64,000 nt of DNA from Tragulus kanchil (taxonomy: Eukaryota > Chordata > Mammalia > Artiodactyla > Tragulidae). The stretch lies in NCBI GenBank assembly GCA_022376925.1, contig JAIOJX010000027.1:21221471-21285470 (forward strand), in the 5' to 3' direction. Each line of letters starts with the position of its first letter. The first letter of the stretch is position 1. Shown here one piece after another: positions 11,376-22,774 of the stretch. The notes beneath the pieces were generated by a model. That model searched no databases. It was not told where the DNA came from and was given only the letters and a program-made list of their open reading frames with translations. A program made the position numbers and the translations under genes.

Positions 11376-11582
11376 GGGCTTCCCGGGTGGCTCAGTGAAC
11401 CCACCTGCCGATGCAGGAGACACAGGTTCGATCCCTGGGTCAGGAAGATCCTCCAGAGAAGGAAACGGCCACCCACTCCAGGATTCTTGCCTGGGAAATC
11501 CTACAGACAGAGGAGCCTGGAGGTCTACAGTCCATGAGGTCGCAAAAGCGTGGGACATGACTTAGCGGCTAAACAGTGACCA
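11376..11582 (+). mobile_element. Bov-tA SINE
   Basis: Forward Bov-tA with the head GGGCTTCCCGGGTGGCTCAG, the B-box GGTTCGATCCCTGG, GACAGAGGAGCCTGGAGG, and the tail GTCGCAAAAGCGTGGGACATG ending in CTAAACAGTGACC. It appears to interrupt a MIR fragment. Confidence 0.88.
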
Positions 11583-12499
11583 CAACCTGCTCCTAGGACT
11601 GTCAGGGTTAAACGAGGTGACCCCTATAAGACGCTGTCCTCCGCGTCAGGCAGTCAGTCCATGTTCAGTACATGACAGCTCTCAGCCCCGGTCACTCTGA
11701 ACAGGACCGTGAACGAGGGCAGCGTCCTAGAGGCTACTCCACGACTGCCCTTGGTGAAGACATCCGAATCCGTACTTGAAAAGCAAATGCAAATCGCCAC
11801 TGATGGGCCCCCCACGCCCACCCCGGGAAGGCGCCGGCTGCCTCCTGGGCAGAACCCCGCACCTTCCAGCAGAAAGAGCTTCACATCCAGGCCTTTTCAC
11901 ACCCAGTTACTCCACCAGCTCACAACATAGGCTCTTCCAACACACACACAGTCTTTACCTCCGTTGATTGTTCCTTACCAACCTCCCTCTTCCCAGATCT
12001 TGGGACTTGTTAAATGAAAGAATGAACAGACTGGAGATTAGTGCCAGGAGGTCGTGTCTTCTATTTACGGACCTAAACCTCTGCTTAATGTATAGCCTCA
12101 GTTTTCTCATCCACAAAATGGGAATCATTACACCCAACACCAGCAATCATGCGTAGAATTAAAGTGTGGTTAGGTCTTCGAGCACACGTGGGGTCAACAC
12201 AAGTGTCCGTTTCCTTCCCAGTTGGTCTTTGCCAGGCTACACTGCTTTCTAAAATCTGCCCGGGAGTTTGCTTCTTCCAGAAAACTTCCTTCTGCCTAGA
12301 AGCTGCTGAATTAGGGGTGGCTCTGCCATTGATAGAATTTGGGGTGTCCCTGCCCTAAACAGCACAGGGGGGTGTCTCAGAGCGACAGCTGGGATCAAGC
12401 TCTCTTAGCTCTGTGACTCACACGTGGTACAAAATTGAGCTAGATATTTAGCCCTTTAAAGTCGCAGCTTCTCATTAAAGACATGGTACCTGCTTCGTA

Positions 12500-12707
12500 G
12501 GGCTTCCCGGGTGGCTCAGTGAACCCACCTGCCGATGCAGGAGACACAGGTTCGATCCCTGGGTCAGGAAGATCCTCCAGAGAAGGAAACGGCCACCCAC
12601 TCCAGGATTCTTGCCTGGGAAATCCTACAGACAGAGGAGCCTGGAGGTCTACAGTCCATGAGGTCGCAAAAGCGTGGGACATGACTTAGCGGCTAAACAG
12701 TGACCAC
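12500..12707 (+). mobile_element. Bov-tA SINE, copy within duplication E
   Basis: Second copy of the SINE at 11376-11582, shifted by 1123-1124. One extra T lies just before its head (12499). It is not an independent insertion. Confidence 0.87.
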
Positions 12708-13187
12708 AACCTGCTCCTAGGACTGTCAGGGTTAAACGAGGTGACCCCTATAAGACGCTGTCCTCCGCGTCAGGCAGTCAGTCCATGTTCAGTACATGAC
12801 AGCTCTCAGCCCCGGTCACTCTGAACAGGACCGTGAACGAGGGCAGCGTCCTAGAGGCTACTCCACGACTGCCCTTGGTGAAGACATCCGAATCCGTACT
12901 TGAAAAGCAAATGCAAATCGCCACTGATGGGCCCCCCACGCCCACCCCGGGAAGGCGCCGGCTGCCTCCTGGGCAGAACCCCGCACCTTCCAGCAGAAAG
13001 AGCTTCACATCCAGGCCTTTTCACACCCAGTTACTCCACCAGCTCACAACATAGGCTCTTCCAACACACACACAGTCTTTACAGAGGAGCTGCACTGGGA
13101 GAGAGAGCAGAACATGCCCCATTATGGATTCACAGAGCAGGGAAGAAGCACGCTTCCCTGTTTGACTCAAGAACGTATTGTCTGACC

Positions 13188-13523
13188 CCTTTTTTTTTTT
13201 TTTTAGATTTATTTATTTATTTATTTTGGGCAGGGGTCGGGTTGGGGAGGGAGGGGAGCAGGCGGGCCACTTCTATTGGTCTTTCATTTCTCTATTTTCA
13301 TCCGTCTTTGTTCTTTGGCCCCTGCGGGCCTCCCATCGCAGTGGCCTCTGTTGTCGCAGAGCGCCGGCTCTGGCCGCATGCGCTCCAGAGCTCCGGCTGG
13401 GTGATTGGACACATCGGTCCAGCCGCTCCGCGGCACGTGGGATCTTCCCAGGCCAGGGCTCGAACCGGCGCCCCTTGCACTGCAAGGTGGTGTCCTTACC
13501 CACTGGACCACCAGGGGAAGCCC
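13188..13523 (-). mobile_element. CHR-2-like SINE, full length
   Basis: Reverse strand. It opens with the T-run complement of the A tail, then the AGATTTATTTATTTATTT repeat, the complement of the AAGAACAAAGATGGATG body motif, the CCGCTCCGCGGCACGTGGG block and the complement of the B-box, ending CACTGGACCACCAGGGGAAG. TGTCTGACC is duplicated at 13179-13187 and 13524-13532. Confidence 0.88.
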
Positions 13524-13544
13524 TGTCTGACCTCTTGACGCTGC

Positions 13545-14090
13545 GTTCTCCCCTCCTCTTTCGGCTCTGGTTGCTCTAGTTTCAGAATGGCTCTCCGTTC
13601 CCTTGCGATAGCGGTGTCTGAGGAAGCCGGGGTGGGGGAGCCATATAATACCCCAACAATAGGCTCTCCAGACCCAAATCAGGACTCACAGTCGAAGAGG
13701 GTTTGCACATGAGAGTATCTGGGAAGTGGCAATCTAAGGCACATTGTTCGGTGGCTGAAATATTGGCGTTTCAATGGTTTATGGGCACAAAGGAATAGTG
13801 TTCTTGAAATCAGAGCTGTTCTGAAAAATCCAGGGCGCGTGGCTACCATCGCAGGGCCAGGGAATCTAACGTTGAAGTTTTCAGTTTGCCGCAAAACAGA
13901 AAATCAGAAGCAAGGAACGCGTAACAGTGGGAGTCTCTGGGGGCCCCCTGAGAACTGGGCTTGTCAACATAAGGGATCAGAGGTGCTCACTGACCCAGAC
14001 GTGAATGATGAGTCATTGTTATTTATCCATTAACTGTCCCCAGCAAGTGGCATACTATCTGCCTGATGGGTGTCTCCCTGGTCTTATCCT
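13545..14090. other. Unannotated unique stretch
   Basis: Non-repetitive sequence following the CHR-2 SINE, with moderate AT content (for example GGCACATTGTTCGGTGGCTG from 13738). I see no exon or element. It could be a weakly conserved noncoding segment. The copy is at 14659-15205. Confidence 0.4.
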
Positions 14091-14301
14091 GAGCTTTTTT
14101 TTTTAAGCAGAAAGAGCTTCACATCCAGGCCTTTTCACACCCAGTTACTCCACCAGCTCACAACATAGGCTCTTCCAACACACACACAGTCTTTACAGAG
14201 GAGCTGCACTGGGAGAGAGAGCAGAACATGCCCCATTATGGATTCACAGAGCAGGGAAGAAGCACGCTTCCCTGTTTGACTCAAGAACGTATTGTCTGAC
14301 C

Positions 14302-14637
14302 CCTTTTTTTTTTTTTTTAGATTTATTTATTTATTTATTTTGGGCAGGGGTCGGGTTGGGGAGGGAGGGGAGCAGGCGGGCCACTTCTATTGGTCTTTCA
14401 TTTCTCTATTTTCATCCGTCTTTGTTCTTTGGCCCCTGCGGGCCTCCCATCGCAGTGGCCTCTGTTGTCGCAGAGCGCCGGCTCTGGCCGCATGCGCTCC
14501 AGAGCTCCGGCTGGGTGATTGGACACATCGGTCCAGCCGCTCCGCGGCACGTGGGATCTTCCCAGGCCAGGGCTCGAACCGGCGCCCCTTGCACTGCAAG
14601 GTGGTGTCCTTACCCACTGGACCACCAGGGGAAGCCC
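14302..14637 (-). mobile_element. CHR-2-like SINE, copy within duplication F
   Basis: Second copy of 13188-13523, shifted by 1114, with the same target duplications. The two copies appear identical, T run included. Confidence 0.88.
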
Positions 14638-15210
14638 TGTCTGACCTCTTGACGCTGCGTTCTCCCCTCCTCTTTCGGCTCTGGTTGCTCTAGTTTCAGA
14701 ATGGCTCTCCGTTCCCTTGCGATAGCGGTGTCTGAGGAAGCCGGGGTGGGGGAGCCATATAATACCCCAACAATAGGCTCTCCAGACCCAAATCAGGACT
14801 CACAGTCGAAGAGGGTTTGCACATGAGAGTATCTGGGAAGTGGCAATCTAAGGCACATTGTTCGGTGGCTGAAATATTGGCGTTTCAATGGTTTATGGGC
14901 ACAAAGGAATAGTGTTCTTGAAATCAGAGCTGTTCTGAAAAATCCAGGGCGCGTGGCTACCATCGCAGGGCCAGGGAATCTAACGTTGAAGTTTTCAGTT
15001 TGCCGCAAAACAGAAAATCAGAAGCAAGGAACGCGTAACAGTGGGAGTCTCTGGGGGCCCCCTGAGAACTGGGCTTGTCAACATAAGGGATCAGAGGTGC
15101 TCACTGACCCAGACGTGAATGATGAGTCATTGTTATTTATCCATTAACTGTCCCCAGCAAGTGGCATACTATCTGCCTGATGGGTGTCTCCCTGGTCTTA
15201 TCCTGAGCTC

Positions 15211-15556
15211 TTTTTTTTTTTTTAAGAAAAAGCACACATTTATTTATTTGTTTTGGCCGTGCTGGGTCTTCGTGGCTTCACGGGCTTTCCTCGTTGCCTA
15301 GAGAGCAGGGGCTCCTCTGGAGTCGGGGCGCGCCGCTTCTCGCTGCAGTGGCTTCTCTTGTTGCGGACCGCGGGCTCTGGGCGCGCGGGCTTCAGGAGGT
15401 GGCGGCTCCCGGGCTCTAGGGCGCAGGCTCCGTACTTATGGTGCTGTATGGGCTTTGTTGCCCAGCAACCTGCGGGAGCGTCTCTCACCAGGGATGGAAC
15501 CCGTGTCTCCTGCATCGCAAGGCGGATGCTTAGCCCCTGGACCACCAGGGAGGCCC
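15211..15556 (-). mobile_element. CHR-1-type tRNA-derived SINE
   Basis: Reverse strand. It opens with a T run and TTTATTTATTTGTTTTGGCC, then the GCTGGGTCTTCGTGGCTTC block, TTGTTGCGGACCGCGGGCTC, and the complement of the tRNA-like head ending ACCACCAGGGAGGCC. It differs from the CHR-2-like elements in its whole central part. Only its T tail was copied by duplication F. Confidence 0.8.
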
Positions 15557-15797
15557 CGATCCTTAACTCTTGATGGCGAGAGCTCGTCAGTGCCATCCTT
15601 TCGGGAGAGTTTCAGTATGTTTCCCGAATGAATGAACCGATGTTTATCCCTGGAGCGTGCTCTTCATCTGAAATAACGTGGGCAGGAGAGTCAGCGCTGA
15701 GAAAGCTTAGTGTCCAGTGGGGTTCGGGAGCGGTCTCCTCTTCAGAAGGCCGCTGTGTGGGGGGCATCAACCATCGCAGTGAACTGCAACGGGGGCC

Positions 15798-17993
15798 CTT
15801 CCACCCCCACCCCCATCCTCCAGCCCCCGGGGTGCTCAGGTTCCACCTGCTTCCTTTTCTGGTTCCGGCAACAGAGCCCAACATCCACAGGACTCGCAAA
15901 GAGGTGGGGCCCTCGGTGGGCTGGAGCTCCGCTGACCGTCGACCCCCTGCCCCGGTGCCGCCCGCGGGGAGCCAGCAGGGTCGGGGGCTCGGCCAGCCTT
16001 CTCGCAGTGCCTCCTGCCCGTCCGCGTCCTCAGGGCCTGTGAGCACCTTTGCTGCCTCCCGAGGCGCCGGCCTCCTCTGTGCCTCACCCCCGCGTGAGCC
16101 GTTGATCTCCATCCACAGGGGTTCTCCGAACCTGCCCCGTGCTGACGGTGGTGCGGGAGGACAAAACACACAGAATTAAAAAAAAAAAAAAGTGCCCTAA
16201 AACATGATTATCAAAATATTACTTATACAATCCACACCAGACCTGTCGCAATGTGCAGTTTGAAAAACAAATGTATGGTAATTGGCGTGCTCTTTCATTA
16301 AGACATTAATCTTGCATTCTAAAGTGGCTCGTGCTGCAGGCCTAATAACTACCATACTTTCAAAGTCGTGATGAGCCTCAATAACGTTTTGAGATACCTG
16401 CCGGGGCTGGAGTATGACATGAAAATATCCGTGTTTTCTGTTGGTGCAACAGTTTCAAGGGCTGCTGTTATTTCTGTAGTTTGTCACCTATGATCGTAAG
16501 TTAGAGGAAATGGTAACTTTTATTCAAGGTTAATGAATATAAGGATGTGTTTTCCCTCACTCAAGTTCACGGAGCCCCAAATTCTGTGATGGAACCTGTG
16601 ACACCAGCCCCCTCGAGTCAGCGTCTCTTTTGTGGTTTATGCACAACCTCTGTGCACTGACCAGTTCTTGGTTCCAGTTGCAGAGCGCCCCCTTCGCCTT
16701 GGGAAAGCCCCAGGAGGTAGGGCGGAGGCGGGATGATCGCCATTCCCATCCTGGAAGAATGAACCAACGCTCCAGGTTACGGTTTACCAGCTCAATCCAA
16801 AACAGACACCGCAGGCCTAGGAGCACGGACACGGGCTGCTTACAGGTCTGGTCCGCCCGTGGGGAGCAATGGCTGCTCTCCTGAGTCCAGGAGAGCGCTT
16901 CCACCCACCCCCATCCTCCAGCCCCCGGGGTGCTCAGGTTCCACCTGCTTCCTTTTCTGGTTCCGGCAACAGAGCCCAACATCCACAGGACTCGCAAAGA
17001 GGTGGGGCCCTCGGTGGGCTGGAGCTCCGCTGACCGTCGACCCCCTGCCCCGGTGCCGCCCGCGGGGAGCCAGCAGGGTCGGGGGCTCGGCCAGCCTTCT
17101 CGCAGTGCCTCCTGCCCGTCCGCGTCCTCAGGGCCTGTGAGCACCTTTGCTGCCTCCCGAGGCGCCGGCCTCCTCTGTGCCTCACCCCCGCGTGAGCCGT
17201 TGATCTCCATCCACAGGGGTTCTCCGAACCTGCCCCGTGCTGACGGTGGTGCGGGAGGACAAAACACACAGAATTAAAAAAAAAAAAAAGTGCCCTAAAA
17301 CATGATTATCAAAATATTACTTATACAATCCACACCAGACCTGTCGCAATGTGCAGTTTGAAAAACAAATGTATGGTAATTGGCGTGCTCTTTCATTAAG
17401 ACATTAATCTTGCATTCTAAAGTGGCTCGTGCTGCAGGCCTAATAACTACCATACTTTCAAAGTCGTGATGAGCCTCAATAACGTTTTGAGATACCTGCC
17501 GGGGCTGGAGTATGACATGAAAATATCCGTGTTTTCTGTTGGTGCAACAGTTTCAAGGGCTGCTGTTATTTCTGTAGTTTGTCACCTATGATCGTAAGTT
17601 AGAGGAAATGGTAACTTTTATTCAAGGTTAATGAATATAAGGATGTGTTTTCCCTCACTCAAGTTCACGGAGCCCCAAATTCTGTGATGGAACCTGTGAC
17701 ACCAGCCCCCTCGAGTCAGCGTCTCTTTTGTGGTTTATGCACAACCTCTGTGCACTGACCAGTTCTTGGTTCCAGTTGCAGAGCGCCCCCTTCGCCTTGG
17801 GAAAGCCCCAGGAGGTAGGGCGGAGGCGGGGATGATCGCCATTCCCATCCTGGAAGAATGAACCAACGCTCCAGGTTACGGTTTACCAGCTCAATCCAAA
17901 ACAGACACCGCAGGCCTAGGAGCACGGACACGGGCTGCTTACAGGTCTGGTCCGCCCGTGGGCGGTAGCAATGGCTGCTCTCCTGAGTCCAGG
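15798..17993. repeat. Two-copy tandem duplication G
   Basis: Copy 1 is about 15798-16897 and copy 2 about 16898-17993, shifted by 1098 through the body. Near the end of copy 1 the sequence at about 16860 lacks four bases that are present at about 17962. The last 50 bases of copy 2 are the start of duplication H. Confidence 0.92.
16195..16560. other. Candidate conserved noncoding element
   Basis: About 365 bases of complex AT-rich sequence after a run of 14 A (16178-16191). Motifs include ATGGTAATTGGCGTGC, TTAAGACATTAATCTTGC, GCCTAATAACTACC and AAGGTTAATGAATATAAGG. It contrasts sharply with the GC-rich sequence on both sides and matches no interspersed repeat I know. Copied at about 17293-17658. 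Confidence 0.5.
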
Positions 17994-20114
17994 CTCACAG
18001 CCCGCTAGAGAGGGAGTCTCTCTCTGCATCTGTCTCTATCAGCGCCTTCACCGGCTCCCCTGGGACCTCCCTTCCCAGAGCCCCGATACCCCAGGAGCTG
18101 CTGAAGTCTTCCGCGCGCTGGGGGACCTGCCCGTGTCCTCTGGCTCTCTTCATCAAGCCATGCCCGTGTCCAGCGCCGTCGACGCCTGGAGGCTCGGGGC
18201 TGGAAAAGCCTGAAGCTTTGGGGTCCAGATGGGTCACGACTCCCAGACAGACCTGGGCCCCGAGATGTGAGCGGTTTGTCTGCCCACGGCGGTCCACCCG
18301 TCTCTGCTGGATGTGACTCTCCACCCTGTTTTACGGTTTCCCACCCAGGGCTCCTGCCGTTCTGCCTTTGAGAAGCTGGGAAGACTCCCGAAGATGGGGA
18401 GTGGGCAGCCTCTGCTCTGAGCTGGCTAACAGCAAAGGAAGAATTGCCTCACCCACACTCCCTACCTTGCAGGCGGGAAAACACGCCCCTAGAAGAGTCA
18501 CCCTATTGGCTGCGTGGCTCTGTCCCACCGCCTGGAACGGTTCACACGTGGCATTTCCAGGACCCCGTCTGCCTGCAGTCAGCCAGCCTCTGGCTCTGAG
18601 GCCCCGTGGGAGGACAGGAGCTTCTCCAGGGTGGAGGCTGGGTGGAGGAATTTGGGAGAAGCCCAGAGACAGGTGTCTTCTCAATCTTAACCCTCCTGGG
18701 GAGTGGCCGCCTGGCGGAGGCTCTGGGCACCGGGGCCCAGAGGAAGGAGGCCGGTGGGAACGGGCACGGCGCCGGGGCAGCTTGGCACGGCGCTGGAGCA
18801 GAAGGACGAAGGGTGAGCAGAGTTCCAGGCAGTCGGGCACATCACATAATTACGGGAGAAAAATTAGGCCGGAGGCTGGCTCTCTGCCTCTGTCTGAGTG
18901 ATCATCGCCCTTATTATAAAGCAACTAATTATTAGCCTGGCTCATTAGCAATTATAAATCTCTAACTCTAGAACTTCATTTAAAAATGACAAGTTAGCAC
19001 TTCATTATTTTCCCAACGGCTTCAATCATGCTGCCAGGTCTGTCCGCCTGGTAGCAATGGCTGCTCTCCTGAGTAGGCTCACAGCCCGCTAGAGAGGGAG
19101 TCTCTCTCTGCATCTGTCTCTATCAGCGCCTTCACCGGCTCCCCTGGGACCTCCCTTCCCAGAGCCCCGATACCCCAGGAGCTGCTGAAGTCTTCCGCTG
19201 GGGGACCTGCCCGTGTCCTCTGGCTCTCTTCATCAAGCCATGCCCGTGTCCAGCGCCGTCGACGCCTGGAGGCTCGGGGCTGGAAAAGCCTGAAGCTTTG
19301 GGGTCCAGATGGGTCACGACTCCCAGACAGACCTGGGCCCCGAGATGTGAGCGGTTTGTCTGCCCACGGCGGTCCACCCGTCTCTGCTGGATGTGACTCT
19401 CCACCCTGTTTTACGGTTTCCCACCCAGGGCTCCTGCCGTTCTGCCTTTGAGAAGCTGGGAAGACTCCCGAAGATGGGGAGTGGGCAGCCTCTGCTCTGA
19501 GCTGGCTAACAGCAAAGGAAGAATTGCCTCACCCACACTCCCTACCTTGCAGGCGGGAAAACACGCCCCTAGAAGAGTCACCCTATTGGCTGCGTGGCTC
19601 TGTCCCACCGCCTGGAACGGTTCACACGTGGCATTTCCAGGACCCCGTCTGCCTGCAGTCAGCCAGCCTCTGGCTCTGAGGCCCCGTGGGAGGACAGGAG
19701 CTTCTCCAGGGTGGAGGCTGGGTGGAGGAATTTGGGAGAAGCCCAGAGACAGGTGTCTTCTCAATCTTAACCCTCCTGGGGAGTGGCCGCCTGGCGGAGG
19801 CTCTGGGCACCGGGGCCCAGAGGAAGGAGGCCGGTGGGAACGGGCACGGCGCCGGGGCAGCTTGGCACGGCGCTGGAGCAGAAGGACGAAGGGTGAGCAG
19901 AGTTCCAGGCAGTCGGGCACATCACATAATTACGGGAGAAAAATTAGGCCGGAGGCTGGCTCTCTCTGCCTCTGTCTGAGTGATCATCGCCCTTATTATA
20001 AAGCAACTAATTATTAGCCTGGCTCATTAGCAATTATAAATCTCTAACTCTAGAACTTCATTTAAAAAATGACAAGTTAGCACTTCATTATTTTCCCAAC
20101 GGCTTCAATCATGC
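17942..20114. repeat. Two-copy tandem duplication H
   Basis: Copy 1 is about 17942-19034 and copy 2 about 19035-20114. The shift falls from 1093 to 1080 across the first 170 bases of copy 2. Thirteen bases are lost there in small steps, including a CGCG lost from a CG run (18114 against 19197). After that the copies are almost identical. Confidence 0.92.
18838..19030. other. Candidate homeodomain-rich enhancer element
   Basis: A dense cluster of homeodomain-type cores: ACATAATTACGGG (18842), AAAATTAGG, GCAACTAATTATTAGCC (18920) and CTCATTAGCAATTATAAATC (18941), then AAAAATGACAAGTTAGCAC. No repeat is recognised. Copied at about 19918-20110. Binding is inferred from the motifs only. Confidence 0.5.
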
Positions 20115-20369
20115 AGGATGTTGAGGGGCTCAGTTCCCGTGGTTCTTGGGAGCCATGCTGGTCCTCAGGTACCAGGGAAGACGGCGGGGGGCTGGGGGGT
20201 TGGGGGGTCCCTGAAACCTGGGTGTCCCCGCCCGGCAGCCGTCTGACACCCTGAGGTGTAGGGAGTAGAGACACAGTGGCAGGCGGCCCTCGCCTTCGGC
20301 TTCCGGGAAACACAGGAATCATACTTTTATTAAGCATTCTGTGCATCCGCCGCCTGGCATGCCTTATCA

Positions 20370-20530
20370 TGTTTAAATCGCTCCACGGCCACGTGGAGCT
20401 GGTATCGCTCATCTCCATTTTACTGACGTAGAACCTCGGTCAGGGCACCTGTCTCCTAGATGGAAAGCCGCCAGCTTGAGGAGCAAACCCAGGGTGGCCT
20501 GACTCGAAGCCCACACCTCTAACGACGATG
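20370..20530 (-). mobile_element. MIR fragment, reverse
   Basis: GCTCATCTCCATTTTACTGACG followed by an eroded form of the MIR core and promoter complement (AGGAGCAAACCCAGGGTGG, CTGACTCGAAGCCCACACC). Upstream, TTTATTAAGCATTCTGTGC may be its end. Copied at about 21469-21629. Confidence 0.6.
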
Positions 20531-20640
20531 CCAGGCTCACCCAGCACCCTTGAGGCTGGAGAGGGTGGCTCTGATTAAGGACGAGCCCTAGGTAGGTGAT
20601 GGCCAGGACTGTCTAAGTCCAGATTCTCCCCAAAACTTGC

Positions 20641-21150
20641 TTGGGAGAAGGCAGTGGAGGGACCTCTCATGACAAAACACTGGCTTTATGTTGTGTTAGC
20701 AGGGACCGATACCTGCCCATGTGCTTGCACAGTTACATCAGAGCCTACTTCCCTCCCGAGAGATGCTCCTGGGCATCGAGGGATCCCGGGAAAGGGGCAA
20801 TGAGGGACCCTGGTGGGTCTGGACCGCCCTTGAAGCCTCAACTCCGGGCAGCATCCAGCAGGCTGGGGGCGCAGGATGACACGGAGCACAGCGTCCTCTG
20901 CTGGCCGGAACGGGAACACATCCCGGAAGAGCCCAAGCCAGAAGGGAGCCCAAGCCGACTGGCCCTCTGGAGAGAGGTCTATCAGGAGATGCTGCAAGAA
21001 CTCCCGGGGTTTCAGGAATAAGGAGAAAGTGGGAGAAAGGACAAAGATGAGATGTTCCTGCTGATCCTCTAAGATGCATCCTCAGGTTAGGACTGACCGC
21101 CAGGACAGGTCTCCCAGAGTCAGGTCACCTAGGCCAGCGCTTGGCGGGTT
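20641..21150. other. Unannotated unique stretch with CTCF-like motif
   Basis: I recognise no repeat or exon. At 20892 the sequence TCCTCTGCTGGCCGG resembles one half of a reverse CTCF motif, but the match is partial. The copy is at 21740-22246. Confidence 0.35.
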
Positions 21151-22411
21151 TGGTATTGAATTGAAAGGGCTCAGTTTCTCTAACTCTAGAACTCCGGAAA
21201 AGTTCAATCATGCAGGATGTTGAGGGGCTCAGTTCCCGTGGTTCTTGGGAGCCATGCTGGTCCTCAGGTACCAGGGAAGACGGCGGGGGGCTGGGGGGTT
21301 GGGGGGTCCCTGAAACCTGGGTGTCCCCGCCCGGCAGCCGTCTGACACCCTGAGGTGTAGGGAGTAGAGACACAGTGGCAGGCGGCCCTCGCCTTCGGCT
21401 TCCGGGAAACACAGGAATCATACTTTTATTAAGCATTCTGTGCATCCGCCGCCTGGCATGCCTTATCATGTTTAAATCGCTCCACGGCCACGTGGAGCTG
21501 GTATCGCTCATCTCCATTTTACTGACGTAGAACCTCGGTCAGGGCACCTGTCTCCTAGATGGAAAGCCGCCAGCTTGAGGAGCAAACCCAGGGTGGCCTG
21601 ACTCGAAGCCCACACCTCTAACGACGATGCCAGGCTCACCCAGCACCCTTGAGGCTGGAGAGGGTGGCTCTGATTAAGGACGAGCCCTAGGTAGGTGATG
21701 GCCAGGACTGTCTAAGTCCAGATTCTCCCCAAAACTTGCTTGGGAGAAGGCAGTGGAGGGACCTCTCATGACAAAACACTGGCTTTATGTTGTGTTAGCA
21801 GGGACCGATACCTGCCCATGTGCTTGCACACTTACATCAGAGCCTACTTCCCTCCCGAGAGATGCTCCTGGGCATCGAGGGATCCCGAGAGGAGCAATGA
21901 GGGACCCTGGTGGGTCTGGACCGCCCTTGAAGCCTCAACTCCGGGCAGCATCCAGCAGGCTGGGGGCGCAGGATGACACGGAGCACAGCGTCCTCTGCTG
22001 GCCGGAACGGGAACACATCCCGGAAGAGCCCAAGCCAGAAGGGAGCCCAAGCCGACTGGCCCTCTGGAGAGAGGTCTATCAGGAGATGCTGCAAGAACTC
22101 CCGGGGTTTCAGGAATAAGGAGAAAGTGGGAGAAAGGACAAAGATGAGATGTTCCTGCTGATCCTCTAAGATGCATCCTCAGGTTAGGACTGACCGCCAG
22201 GACAGGTCTCCCAGAGTCAGGTCACCTAGGCCAGCGCTTGGCGGGTATTCTTGGACTTTCTTAACTGTTTCTCAGGCATGAGGACCGAAGGCAGCCTCCA
22301 CTGTGACTCCCCTGGATGGAGCGGAGAGGAGCTGCTGGCGCTGCCCCCTCGAGCTTGGGGAGGGCTGCACGTGTAACCTTTGAAGGTTTAAATGACGTCA
22401 GCGGGTGAGCA

Positions 22412-22618
22412 GGGCTTCCCTGGGGCTCAGTGGTAAAGAATCTACCTGCCATGCGGGAGACACACGTATGATCCTGGACTGAGAAGATCCCCTGGAGGAG
22501 GAAATGCAAACCCACTCTAGTGTTCTTACCTGGAGAATTCCACAGACAGAGGAGCTTGGCGGGCTACCGTCCACGGGGTTGCAGAGTTGGACACAACTAA
22601 AGGACTAAACACCACCAC
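22412..22618 (+). mobile_element. Bov-tA SINE
   Basis: Forward Bov-tA with GGGCTTCCCTGGGGCTCAG and GGTAAAGAATCTACCTGCC, an eroded B-box (CGTATGATCCTGG), GACAGAGGAGCTTGGCGGGC, and the tail GGACACAACTAAAGGACTAA. It is several percent diverged. Confidence 0.87.
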
Positions 22619-22696
22619 CAGTGGGCGGACAGCAGAGGAGAGACCCTGACCTGGTCAGGGTCAGCTGAGGGGCCAAAGGGGACCTGGGCTGCCTTT

Positions 22697-22716
22697 CCTA
22701 GGGGGCGCTCTGTCCA
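22697..22716 (+). promoter_or_regulatory. CTCF-like site
   Basis: TCCTAGGGGGCGCTCTG is close to the core of the vertebrate CTCF consensus (CCA-C/G-AGGGGGCGC). A single motif by eye is weak evidence. Occupancy cannot be judged from sequence. Confidence 0.35.
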
Positions 22717-22774
22717 CCGTGGCATGCACGAGAAGCTGGGTAACTCCCTGGTAGGAATCAGGGCAATACCACAT

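Larger units (their letters stand above)
10835..13081. repeat. Two-copy tandem duplication E
   Basis: Copy 1 is about 10835-11956 and copy 2 about 11957-13081, shifted by 1121-1124. Its first 140 bases are also the end of duplication D, so that piece appears three times. Each copy carries one Bov-tA SINE. Homopolymer differences (CCCC to CCC, GGGG to six G) are seen near the start and inside. Confidence 0.93.
12992..15225. repeat. Two-copy tandem duplication F
   Basis: Copy 1 is about 12992-14105 and copy 2 about 14106-15225, shifted by 1114. Each copy carries a full CHR-2-like SINE. The unit ends in a T run that is the tail of a different, CHR-1-like SINE at 15211-15556, whose body occurs only once. 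About 90 bases of the start are shared with the end of duplication E. Confidence 0.93.
20041..22246. repeat. Two-copy tandem duplication I
   Basis: Copy 1 is about 20041-21176 and copy 2 about 21177-22246, shifted by 1099 after the first 40 bases. The start of copy 2 is badly degraded: about 37 bases are missing compared with 20060-20100. Before the joint, about 26 bases (21151-21176) have no clean counterpart. Copy 2 also has small indels near 21885-21895. Confidence 0.9.

Noticed and set aside
13188..14637. Two independent CHR-2 SINE insertions with the same orientation
   Set aside because: They appear identical including flanks and target duplications. They are one insertion copied by duplication F.
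16557..17267. Open frame of 236 codons on the minus strand
   Set aside because: It crosses the joint of duplication G and overlaps a noncoding AT-rich region. No family resemblance.
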